Shown here: positions 26,127 to 34,181 of the stretch, piece after piece
How the letters are laid out: each line of letters opens with the position of its first letter
How positions within the stretch are numbered: position 1 is the first letter of the stretch
Assembly: GCF_013033515.1 (NCBI RefSeq)
Contig: NZ_WQEG01000002.1
Span: forward strand, 186,001-250,000
Direction: 5' to 3'
Source of the DNA: Ruegeria sp. HKCCA6707
GTDB lineage: Bacteria > Pseudomonadota > Alphaproteobacteria > Rhodobacterales > Rhodobacteraceae
Length of the DNA stretch: 64,000 bases
Notes under the pieces: generated by a model
The model's input: only the letters and a program-made list of their open reading frames with translations
What the model was told of the DNA's origin: nothing
Database searches by the model: none
Made by a program: the position numbers and the translations under genes

Positions 26127-27485
26127 TTAGTTGCCGGGCAGCAGCGCTAAGGCTAGCTGCGGGACCAGCGAGATCAGGATCCACACCGACAGCAGTGCTG
26201 CCAGATAGGGAACCGTATAGCGCAGCAATCGGAAGTAGGGCACGCCCGTCACACCCGATGCCACATAGAGGTTGAGCCCGTATGGCGGTGTGATGAACCC
26301 GATTGAAGCGCCCACCAGGAAGATCACCGAGAAGTGGATCGGATCAATGCCAACCGACGCCGCAATGGGTGCCAGGATCGGTGCCAGGATGATCGTGACC
26401 GGCAAGCTTTCCAGAACCATGCCCGAGAAGAAGACGATGACCATCGAGGTGAACAGTACCGCGTGATAGCCACCCATCGAGGTCACAAAGTTCCCGATGG
26501 TTTCCTGCGCGCCCAGAAGCGACAGGATTTGCTGCATCACCACCGAAATCGCGATCAACGGGGCCAGAATGCCGGTGATCTGAGCGGAGCGGATCACGAC
26601 CGAGGGGATCTCGGGGATGGTGAAGCCTTCGACAACCAGCATCTCGGCAAAGCTCTTTTCGGTTGGTGGGATATCGTCGCGCGCACCCATGATTTTGTTG
26701 ATCGGATAGCTGACGAGCCCAGCGATGACACAGAAGCCAACGGTTACACCCGCAGCCTCGGTCGGCGAAAACTTACCGGTATAGATGCCCCAAAGCACAA
26801 GACCGATCGCGAAAAAGCCCAGCCATGCGCCAAAAGCGGTCTTGAGTACCCGATTCAGCTGCAGCGGGATCAGATAGCCCCATCCGTTCATGCGGCAGAT
26901 GATCCAGCAGGCAAATTGCATACCAAAAACCATCAACGCACCAGGGATGATCCCTGCAACGAACAGCTCAGAGATCGGCAGGTTCATCAAAAAGCCGTAG
27001 ACGATGAAGATGATCGACGGAGGAATGATGATCCCGACCGTACCACCCGCAGCAGCGGTTGCGGCACTGAAACGCTCATCATAGCCGCCCTTGACCATTT
27101 CGGGGTGCAGCATCGAGCCGATTGTGGCTGTGGTGGCCGAGTTGGAGCCCGAGATCGCGGCAAACAGACCACAGGCGCCTAGCGACGCCATGGCAAGCCC
27201 GCCGCGTATCCAGCCCAGACAGGCATAGGCAAAGTCACTGAGCCTGCGCGCGATGCCCGATTTGTTGATCAGGTCACCGGTCAGGATGAAGAGCGGCATC
27301 GCCAGAAGGGCAAAACCCTTGTTGAAGACGTTCAGCAGCTCGGCGCCCATATTATCCAGGGTCAGACCCAGAACAAAGGAACAGCCGATAACCCAATAAC
27401 CGATAACCAGCAAAACGGGGACGCCCAGCATAAACAGGAACGTAACGCCCAGCGAAATTAGTGTAACCCAGGTTCCGTCAGCCAT
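26127..27485 (-). CDS. TRAP transporter large permease (DctM-like), probable isethionate uptake
   Basis: 452 residues, about 12 membrane segments. DctM features are clear: ALLAMPLFILTGDLINKSGIAR near 55-76, GSNSATTATIGSM and GIIIPPSIIFIVYG, and a conserved FITPPYGLNL near residue 405. It uses an ion gradient to import an anionic solute with the small permease and the periplasmic receptor. Its ATG shares one base with the small permease stop (TAATG). In isethionate users of this group the TRAP set is called iseKLM. Confidence 0.9.
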   Translation of the reverse strand: MADGTWVTLISLGVTFLFMLGVPVLLVIGYWVIGCSFVLGLTLDNMGAELLNVFNKGFALLAMPLFILTGDLINKSGIARRLSDFAYACLGWIRGGLAMASLGACGLFAAISGSNSATTATIGSMLHPEMVKGGYDERFSAATAAAGGTVGIIIPPSIIFIVYGFLMNLPISELFVAGIIPGALMVFGMQFACWIICRMNGWGYLIPLQLNRVLKTAFGAWLGFFAIGLVLWGIYTGKFSPTEAAGVTVGFCVIAGLVSYPINKIMGARDDIPPTEKSFAEMLVVEGFTIPEIPSVVIRSAQITGILAPLIAISVVMQQILSLLGAQETIGNFVTSMGGYHAVLFTSMVIVFFSGMVLESLPVTIILAPILAPIAASVGIDPIHFSVIFLVGASIGFITPPYGLNLYVASGVTGVPYFRLLRYTVPYLAALLSVWILISLVPQLALALLPGN

Positions 27486-28150
27486 TAGTCTGCCCCAATC
27501 ATTGCTTGTTTGATCAATGGCTCACCGGTTTTCCAGTTTCTCAGGTCGTCGGCGAGGTTTTGGAACACGCGTCCAACCATTAGGAAAAACGACAACGGCG
27601 CGGCCAGCAGGAACCACCATTGCATGATGTTGTCCGTTCCAAGAACGATCTGAAAGTTCGACGCGGACAAGGCAACCAGACGGATGGTTGTTACGATCAC
27701 GATGACCGCAAAAACATACCAAAGAACAGCGTCCAGTATCAGGCAGGCCAACTGACCTGCGCGCGGCATGGCGCTGCGAAATTCGCTAAAGCTCAGATGG
27801 GTGCGCAGCCGGACATTATAGGATGCGCCAAACCAGGCCATAACCATGAAGAGCAGAGGAGGAATGGTCGTTGACCATGGCTCTTGATCATTGAACACAA
27901 AACGATCGATCACACCCCAAAAGATGATCAGGGCGATGGCGAGATACGAATAAACCATAACCGAACGCTCGAAGTGGCGTTCTACAAAAGGAACTTTGCG
28001 GTAGATCAGCATGATGAGGTACCCACCTATTGCCGATACCACTGCACCAACGACCCATGTCGCGTTGGATTCCAGTGCGGATTGAATTTCGAATGAATCG
28101 AAGGTGAGTAGCGCGCTGAAGATAGCGCCGACGTCTGCCCAAAAAGACAT
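27485..28150 (-). CDS. TRAP transporter small permease (DctQ-like)
   Basis: 221 residues with four membrane segments, longer than the usual 160-190. A GGGAGGACGGGG ribosome site precedes the ATG at 28150. Couples the DctP-type receptor to the large permease in the inner membrane. Sequence conservation in DctQ is low, so the call leans on its position between DctP and DctM genes. Confidence 0.85.
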   Translation of the reverse strand: MSFWADVGAIFSALLTFDSFEIQSALESNATWVVGAVVSAIGGYLIMLIYRKVPFVERHFERSVMVYSYLAIALIIFWGVIDRFVFNDQEPWSTTIPPLLFMVMAWFGASYNVRLRTHLSFSEFRSAMPRAGQLACLILDAVLWYVFAVIVIVTTIRLVALSASNFQIVLGTDNIMQWWFLLAAPLSFFLMVGRVFQNLADDLRNWKTGEPLIKQAMIGAD

Positions 28151-28180
28151 GAACCCCGTCCTCCCAGTCGGTGTTTAATG

Positions 28181-28204
28181 GAACCGGCCCGTTTGGGCCG
28201 GTTC
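28181..28204. terminator. Intercistronic stem-loop between receptor and permease genes
   Basis: A perfect 10-bp stem GAACCGGCCC / GGGCCGGTTC with a GTTT loop, 14 bases after the receptor gene stop. Such hairpins between binding-protein and permease genes usually protect the upstream mRNA or partly terminate, giving more receptor than permease. Confidence 0.7.
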
Positions 28205-28218
28205 GTATTGAGTTTAGA

Positions 28219-29457
28219 TTAGGCTTCGCCTTTCCACCAGCGGCGGGGTTCGACGTTTTCTGGCAGCATGTCTGCCGGGATCTCACGCGCGATGTCGTAG
28301 ATCTCTTGATAGGTGTCGATGCCACCGGCCCAGTTGTTCAGCCGCTCGCGCCACTGCGCCCAAGGCTCTGGGTTGTAGTTGGGGGCACACATTTCTTCAG
28401 CCAGCTTGATCTGGTCATCCGGCAGGAAGGCCGGGCGTACGCCGTTTTCGGCGAAGATCGTGTTGGGCAGTTGCGGATCCGAGAACCCAACGGTGTTCAG
28501 AAGCGCCGCTTCGTTTGCACCTTGGATCAGGGCCTGCGTGAAGTACGAGGACTCCATGACGGCGTCTTGAAGTTCACCGCCCAGGCTGTCGAAGACTTCT
28601 GCCGACATCGATGTATGCTCGGTGCCGCAGAAGAACTTGAGGTCCACAGACTGCGAGACCACAGGCGCCATGTTGGCATAGGCCACCGCAGATGCCCATG
28701 TTTCCGCACCGTCGATCAAGCCGGTTTTCAGAGCGTCCAGGGTTTCTTCCCAGGCCACCGGAACCGGGTTCAGGTTGAGCAGCTGCATCGCGATCCGGCC
28801 CAGCTGAGTTCCTGTGACGCGGTTCTTGGTGCCGAACAGATCTTCCAGCTTGGTCACGGTGGGCTTGTCCGCAAAGTTCGAGCCCATCTGCAGGCCGCGC
28901 AGTTCACAATGTGTGAACAGAAACTTCAGTCCGTGACGCTTTTCAAGCGGCTCACGCAGGATGCGCTGGCTCGCCGGGTGATAGAAGAAGTAATACTGCG
29001 CCGCGCGGCTCGGGAACATATAGGCATAGTCCAGAACGTTCAGATAAGGCGCGCCACCGGCCGAGTTTTGGGTCGAGGCAGCATAGATATCGACAATCCC
29101 CTGCTGAGTCTTTTCGACGCAGCTCAACTGACCGCAGATCTGGTTGTCACCGATGAACTCGATCCGAATCTCACCGTCGGTGCGTTCTTCCAAGTCACGG
29201 GCAAATTCGATCGCGCCCGCGCGTTCGATCAACAGGTTGCGCGTGTTGAAACCCGAGGCACCGAACTTCAGTGTGAACTTCGGCTCTTTCGAAAAGCGTT
29301 TTTCGTAAGTTGATTCAGCTGCTTGCGCCAGATTTGCCAGGCTCATCGCGCCGCCAAATCCACCCGCAGCCAGCAGCGTCGAGCTCATTCCATATCGACC
29401 TGCAACCCTAAAAAAGTCGCGACGCGATATCCCTTTTAGGTTCTCCGAAACTTTCAT
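28219..29457 (-). CDS. TRAP transporter substrate-binding protein (DctP-like), Tat-exported
   Basis: 412 residues from the ATG at 29457, seven bases after GGAGG; a GTG six bases upstream overlaps that site. A twin-arginine signal is present (SRRDFFRVAGRYG, then a hydrophobic stretch ending AQAAE), so the receptor is exported folded. The DctP body includes LKFGASGFNTRN and GAETWASAVAYANMAPV. Longer than average TRAP receptors (about 330). The gene is divergent from the IseJ-like dehydrogenase gene across 126 bases. It should bind isethionate or another sulfonate in the periplasm. Confidence 0.87.
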   Translation of the reverse strand: MKVSENLKGISRRDFFRVAGRYGMSSTLLAAGGFGGAMSLANLAQAAESTYEKRFSKEPKFTLKFGASGFNTRNLLIERAGAIEFARDLEERTDGEIRIEFIGDNQICGQLSCVEKTQQGIVDIYAASTQNSAGGAPYLNVLDYAYMFPSRAAQYYFFYHPASQRILREPLEKRHGLKFLFTHCELRGLQMGSNFADKPTVTKLEDLFGTKNRVTGTQLGRIAMQLLNLNPVPVAWEETLDALKTGLIDGAETWASAVAYANMAPVVSQSVDLKFFCGTEHTSMSAEVFDSLGGELQDAVMESSYFTQALIQGANEAALLNTVGFSDPQLPNTIFAENGVRPAFLPDDQIKLAEEMCAPNYNPEPWAQWRERLNNWAGGIDTYQEIYDIAREIPADMLPENVEPRRWWKGEA

Positions 29458-29477
29458 GTGCACCTCCTCCTGCGCAG

Positions 29478-29511
29478 AAAATGAAATTTATGAGACTTGC
29501 AGTATCATTTT
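29478..29511. promoter_or_regulatory. Inverted repeat in the receptor/iseJ divergent promoter region
   Basis: Arms AAAATGA (29478-29484) and TCATTTT (29505-29511) with a 20-base spacer, in the gap shared by the two divergent transcripts. A possible IclR-protein operator. The AT-rich context makes chance occurrence possible. Confidence 0.3.
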
Positions 29512-29583
29512 TAGTCAGTTATTCCCAATGAGGCAAGCGAAAGTTGTTCTGGATCAAGTCAAAATCCAAGGGAGGAACAAAAG

Positions 29584-31200
29584 ATGCAGTCAAATCAAGC
29601 TGATTACATTGTCGTCGGTGGGGGCTCGGCTGGCTGTGTTTTGGCGAATCGCCTCAGCAAAGACCCGGCGAACAAGGTTGTCTTGATCGAGGCCGGTCCG
29701 CGTGACTGGAACCCCTGGATCCACGTCCCAGTGGGCTATTTCAAAACCATGCACAATCCGACCGTGGATTGGTGCTATCGCACGGAACCCGATCCGGGAT
29801 TGAATGGCCGGTCCATCGATTGGCCGCGCGGCAAGGTGCTTGGTGGCTCGTCTTCGCTAAACGGTCTTCTCTATGTGCGCGGACAGGCCGAGGACTATGA
29901 CCGCTGGCGTCAGATGGGCAATGAAGGCTGGGGCTGGGATGACGTTCTGCCCCTGTTCAAGCGTTCGGAACAGCAGGAGCGTGGCGCGGACGAGTTCCAC
30001 GGCACCGAGGGTGAGTTGTCGGTATCGAACATGCGCCTGCAACGCCCGATCTGTGACGCCTGGGTCGCCGCCGCGCAGACGGCAGGCTATCCGTTCAACC
30101 CCGACTATAATGGCAAGGCGCAGGAAGGTGTGGGCTATTTCCAGCTGACCACGCGCAATGGCCGCCGGTGCAGCTCTGCCGTGGCTTTCCTGAACCCGGC
30201 ACGCAAGCGTCCGAACCTCAACATCATCACCAATGCGCAGGTCAAACGCGTGAACGTGGCCGACGGACGCGCGACCGGTGTGACCTATCTGGATAAGGCA
30301 GGGCACGAGCATACAGTGACCAGCAATCGCGAGGTCATCTTGTCTTCGGGCGCACTTGGATCGCCGCATATCCTGATGCTGTCGGGTATTGGCGAAGCCG
30401 AGCACCTCAAGGAAAACGGCATTGACGTAGTGGCCGACATGCCCGCGGTCGGAAAGAATATGCAGGATCACCTGCAGGCCCGTCTTGTATTCAAATGTAA
30501 CGAACCCACGCTGAACGACGAAGTACGCAGCCTGTTCAATCAGGCCAAGATCGCCGCGAAATACGCCATGTTCCGTGCGGGCCCGATGACCATGGCCGCC
30601 AGCCTTGCGGTGGGTTTCATGAAGACCGGCCCGCATGTGGATACGCCCGATATTCAGTTCCACGTTCAACCCTGGTCGGCCGACAGCCCGGGCGAAGGGG
30701 TTCACCCGTTCTCGGCCTTTACCATGTCGGTCTGCCAGCTGCGCCCCGAAAGCCGTGGCGAATTGCGACTGGATGGAAGCGACCCGCGCAAACATGTGAA
30801 AATCCACCCCAACTACCTGTCGACAGAGCTGGATTGCCGCACTGTGGTCGAAGGGGTGAAGATCGCGCGTAAGATCGCCCGCTGCGATCCGTTGGCCTCG
30901 AAGATCTCGGAAGAATTCCGTCCAACCAAAGATCTGGATATGGACGATTACGAGGGCACACTGGATTGGGCGCGGAACTATTCCTCATCGATCTATCACC
31001 CGACCGGAACCTGCAAGATGGGTGAGGGTGAGAACACGGTGGTCGACAGCCGTCTGCGTGTGCATGGCATTCGCGGCCTGCGCGTGGCCGATTGCTCGAT
31101 CATGCCCGAGATTGTCAGCGGCAATACCAACGCCCCCGCCATCATGATTGGCGAAAAGGCCAGCGATATGATCCTGGAAGACCGCGCGCGGGCTTCCTGA
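29584..31200 (+). CDS. iseJ: GMC oxidoreductase, probable isethionate dehydrogenase (IseJ)
   Basis: 538 residues of the glucose-methanol-choline family. FAD-binding VGGGSAGCVLANRLS at 11-25, the GMC signature GKVLGGSSSLNGLLYVRGQ at about 87-105, and the active-site pair H472 (YHPTGTCKMG) and N514 (GNTNAPAIM). By sequence alone it could be called choline dehydrogenase or alcohol dehydrogenase. Known isethionate dehydrogenase IseJ is exactly such a choline-dehydrogenase homologue, and here the next gene is xsc, which uses its product sulfoacetaldehyde. GGGAGG ribosome site upstream. The electron acceptor is probably the respiratory chain. Confidence 0.8.
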   Translation: MQSNQADYIVVGGGSAGCVLANRLSKDPANKVVLIEAGPRDWNPWIHVPVGYFKTMHNPTVDWCYRTEPDPGLNGRSIDWPRGKVLGGSSSLNGLLYVRGQAEDYDRWRQMGNEGWGWDDVLPLFKRSEQQERGADEFHGTEGELSVSNMRLQRPICDAWVAAAQTAGYPFNPDYNGKAQEGVGYFQLTTRNGRRCSSAVAFLNPARKRPNLNIITNAQVKRVNVADGRATGVTYLDKAGHEHTVTSNREVILSSGALGSPHILMLSGIGEAEHLKENGIDVVADMPAVGKNMQDHLQARLVFKCNEPTLNDEVRSLFNQAKIAAKYAMFRAGPMTMAASLAVGFMKTGPHVDTPDIQFHVQPWSADSPGEGVHPFSAFTMSVCQLRPESRGELRLDGSDPRKHVKIHPNYLSTELDCRTVVEGVKIARKIARCDPLASKISEEFRPTKDLDMDDYEGTLDWARNYSSSIYHPTGTCKMGEGENTVVDSRLRVHGIRGLRVADCSIMPEIVSGNTNAPAIMIGEKASDMILEDRARAS

Positions 31201-31298
31201 ACCCTTTAGATTACCCAACGACCTCAGGGGCAGTAAGGCCCCGCGAACTCCCTCCGAGCGTTATGCGACCGCTCTTGGATATTGAAAGGACAGTAGCC

Positions 31299-33077
31299 AT
31301 GAAGATGACCACAGAAGAAGCGTTTGTGAAGGTTTTGCAGATGCACGGGATTGACAATGCCTTCGGGATTATTGGTTCCGCGATGATGCCGATCTCGGAT
31401 TTGTTTCCTGCGGCTGGGATCAAGTTTTTTGACTGTGCGCATGAATGTAATGCGGGGATGATGGCGGATGGGTTTACCCGCGCATCGGGTCGGATGTCGA
31501 TGATGGTGGCGCAGAACGGCCCCGGCATCACCTCGCTGGTCACCCCGATCAAGACCGCCTATTGGAACCACACGCCTTTGTTGATCGTCACCCCGCAGGC
31601 GGCCAACAAGACCATGGGTCAGGGCGGTTTCCAGGAGGTCGAGCAGATGGCTCTGCTGGAAGACATGGTCGCCTATCAGGAAGAGGTCCGCGATCCCTCG
31701 CGCATGGCCGAAGTTCTGAACCGGGTGATCCTGCAGGCCAAACGCGCCAGCGCGCCGGCCCAGATCAACATCCCGCGCGACTACTGGACCCAGGTGATCG
31801 ATATCGAGCTGCCCGCGGTTGTCGAGTTTGAACGCCCCTCGGGCGGTGAACAGGCTGTGGCCGAGGCGGCCAAGCTGCTGTCCGAGGCGAAATTCCCCGT
31901 CATCCTGAACGGCGCGGGCGTGGTTCTGGGCGATGCGATTGGCGACTCGATGGCGCTGGCCGAACGTCTGGATGCCCCGGTCTGCGTGGGCTATCAGCAC
32001 AATGACGCCTTCCCCGGCTCGCACCCTCTGTTTGCCGGTCCGCTGGGTTATAACGGCTCGAAAGCGGGGATGGAGCTGATCTCGAAAGCCGATGTCGTTC
32101 TGGCGCTTGGCACCCGTCTGAACCCGTTCTCGACCCTGCCGGGTTACGGGATCGATTACTGGCCCAAGGATGCCAAGATCATCCAGGTGGACATCAACCC
32201 CGACCGCATCGGCCTGACCAAGCCGGTCAGCGTGGGCATCGTGGGCGACGCCAAGAAAGTGGCGCAGGGCATCCTGGCACAGCTGGCTGACGGTGCTGGC
32301 GACGCGGGCCGGACCGAGCGCAAGGACACCATCGCCAAGACCAAATCGGCCTGGGCGCAGGAACTGACCTCGATGGATCACGAGGATGACGATCCGGGCA
32401 CCACCTGGAACGAGCGTGCCCGGGGCCGCGAGCCGGAAAAGATGTCTCCGCGCATGGCGTGGCGGGCGATTCAGGCGGCGCTGCCGAAAGAGGCGATCAT
32501 CTCGTCCGATATCGGCAACAACTGCGCCATCGGTAACGCCTATCCTTCTTTCGAAGAAGGCCGCAAATACCTGGCGCCGGGCCTGTTTGGCCCCTGTGGC
32601 TATGGCTTCCCGGCGATCTGCGGGGCGAAAGTGGCCTGCCCGGACACGCCGGTTGTGGGATTTGCCGGTGACGGCGCCTTTGGCATCTCGATGAACGAGA
32701 TGGTCTCGGTCAACCGCGACGACTGGCCCGCGATCACCATGGTGATCTTCCGCAACTATCAGTGGGGCGCGGAAAAGCGCAACACGACGCTGTGGTTTGA
32801 CGACAACTTCGTGGGCACCGAACTGTCGACCGAGGTCAGCTATGCCGGCATCGCCCGCGCCTGCGGCGTCGAAGGCATCGCGGTGTCGTCGATGGCGGAA
32901 CTGACCGACGAGCTGAACAAGGCGGTCAAGCGCCAGATGGAAGAGGGCAAAACCACCTTCATCGAAGTGCTGCTGAACCAGGAACTGGGCGAACCCTTCC
33001 GCCGCGACGCCATGAAAAAACCCGTCGCCGTCGCAGGCATCAGCAAAGACGACATGCGCACACAGGTCGGGGCATAG
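31299..33077 (+). CDS. xsc: Sulfoacetaldehyde acetyltransferase
   Basis: 592 residues from the ATG at 31299 with AAAGGA upstream; the frame extends further back but without a start site. A thiamine-diphosphate enzyme: E49 (HECNAG) activates the cofactor, and GDG at 457-459 through N486 (GDGAFGIS to RNYQWG) is the ThDP/Mg motif. The near-invariant Xsc stretches FRNYQWGAEKRN and QGGFQEVEQM are present. It converts sulfoacetaldehyde plus phosphate to acetyl phosphate and sulfite. Between iseJ and pta; central step for isethionate, taurine and related C2 sulfonates. Confidence 0.95.
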   Translation: MKMTTEEAFVKVLQMHGIDNAFGIIGSAMMPISDLFPAAGIKFFDCAHECNAGMMADGFTRASGRMSMMVAQNGPGITSLVTPIKTAYWNHTPLLIVTPQAANKTMGQGGFQEVEQMALLEDMVAYQEEVRDPSRMAEVLNRVILQAKRASAPAQINIPRDYWTQVIDIELPAVVEFERPSGGEQAVAEAAKLLSEAKFPVILNGAGVVLGDAIGDSMALAERLDAPVCVGYQHNDAFPGSHPLFAGPLGYNGSKAGMELISKADVVLALGTRLNPFSTLPGYGIDYWPKDAKIIQVDINPDRIGLTKPVSVGIVGDAKKVAQGILAQLADGAGDAGRTERKDTIAKTKSAWAQELTSMDHEDDDPGTTWNERARGREPEKMSPRMAWRAIQAALPKEAIISSDIGNNCAIGNAYPSFEEGRKYLAPGLFGPCGYGFPAICGAKVACPDTPVVGFAGDGAFGISMNEMVSVNRDDWPAITMVIFRNYQWGAEKRNTTLWFDDNFVGTELSTEVSYAGIARACGVEGIAVSSMAELTDELNKAVKRQMEEGKTTFIEVLLNQELGEPFRRDAMKKPVAVAGISKDDMRTQVGA

Positions 33078-33081
33078 CCCC

Positions 33082-34095
33082 GTGGAAGCTCTGCGCGCCA
33101 TTCTGGGGTCGGCTGCGACTTCTGACAAGATCATCGCTCTTTCCGAGGGCGATGATCCACGCGTTGTCAAAGGTGCCGTTCTTGCCGCCAAAGAAGGGCT
33201 GGGCAAAACCATTCTGGTGGGCGATCAGGCCAAGGTTAAGGCCCTGCTGGATACCCATGAAGGATATGATTCAGACCGGATCACCATCCACGACCCAGTT
33301 ACATCGCCGCTGCGGTCCGAGCTTGCAGAGCTTCTGGTTGAGCTGCGCAAACACAAGGGCATGACCCTTGAGGTGGCGCAGGAGCAAGTCACCAACCGAT
33401 TGGTCTATGCCGCGCTTCTGGTGCGGCATGGAGTTGCGGATGGCACCGTTGGTGGTGCGGTGGAAACCACATCTGACACAGTGCGCACGGCGTTGCAGAT
33501 CATCGGCACCGCGCCGGGTGCAAAAATGGTGTCGTCATTCTTTCTGATGCTGTTCTGCCAGGATCATCACCCGGTCAAAGGCGCTTATATCTTTGCTGAT
33601 TGTGGCCTGGTCGTGGATCCCAGCGCAAATGAAATGGCCGAAATCGCGCGCGCCTCGGCCCATTCCTACACGGCCTTGACCGGCGATACCGCCCGGGTTG
33701 CGATGCTGTCTTTCTCGACCATGGGCAGCGCGAAACATCCCGAGGTGGAAAAGGTCGTCGAAGCGACAAAAATCGCCCGCGCGGCGGACCCATCGCTGCT
33801 GATTGACGGTGAAATGCAGTTCGACGCGGCCTTTGTACCCGAAGTTGCCGCGAAAAAGGCACCGGATTCGCCGGTCAGCGGCCAGGCGAATGTGTTCGTC
33901 TTCCCAAATCTGAATGCCGGTAACCTCGGCTACAAGATCGCGCAACGGATCGGTGGGGCCGAGGCCATTGGGCCCGTCCTGCAAGGGCTTGCCAAGCCTG
34001 CAAACGATCTGTCGCGAGGCTGCTCTGCCGAGGATGTCCTGCACATGATTGCGGTGACCATCGTTCAGGCGCAGCAATTGAATTCAGGAAATTAG
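33082..34095 (+). CDS. pta: Phosphate acetyltransferase
   Basis: 337 residues, GTG start four bases after the xsc stop, so coupled to it. Domain Pta_acetyl/butyryl over nearly the whole length: LVRHGVADGTVGGAVETTSDTVR, MLSFSTMGSAKHPEVEKV and NVFVFPNLNAGNLGYKI. It lacks the N-terminal DRTGG region of the long enterobacterial Pta. It turns acetyl phosphate from Xsc into acetyl-CoA, linking sulfonate carbon to central metabolism. The xsc-pta pair is a standard arrangement. Confidence 0.93.
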   Translation: MEALRAILGSAATSDKIIALSEGDDPRVVKGAVLAAKEGLGKTILVGDQAKVKALLDTHEGYDSDRITIHDPVTSPLRSELAELLVELRKHKGMTLEVAQEQVTNRLVYAALLVRHGVADGTVGGAVETTSDTVRTALQIIGTAPGAKMVSSFFLMLFCQDHHPVKGAYIFADCGLVVDPSANEMAEIARASAHSYTALTGDTARVAMLSFSTMGSAKHPEVEKVVEATKIARAADPSLLIDGEMQFDAAFVPEVAAKKAPDSPVSGQANVFVFPNLNAGNLGYKIAQRIGGAEAIGPVLQGLAKPANDLSRGCSAEDVLHMIAVTIVQAQQLNSGN

Positions 34096-34181
34096 CCTAG
34101 AGCCTTAGAATAACAGACAACAAGCATTCCGGTTTTCCGCAATTTATGGGAATAATTGGGTCACAAGCGACAGGGGCACAT

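Noticed and set aside
31224-33212. Long open frame antisense to xsc (662 codons)
   Set aside because: Mirror of a strongly conserved xsc frame in GC-rich DNA; no ribosome site and no recognisable protein.
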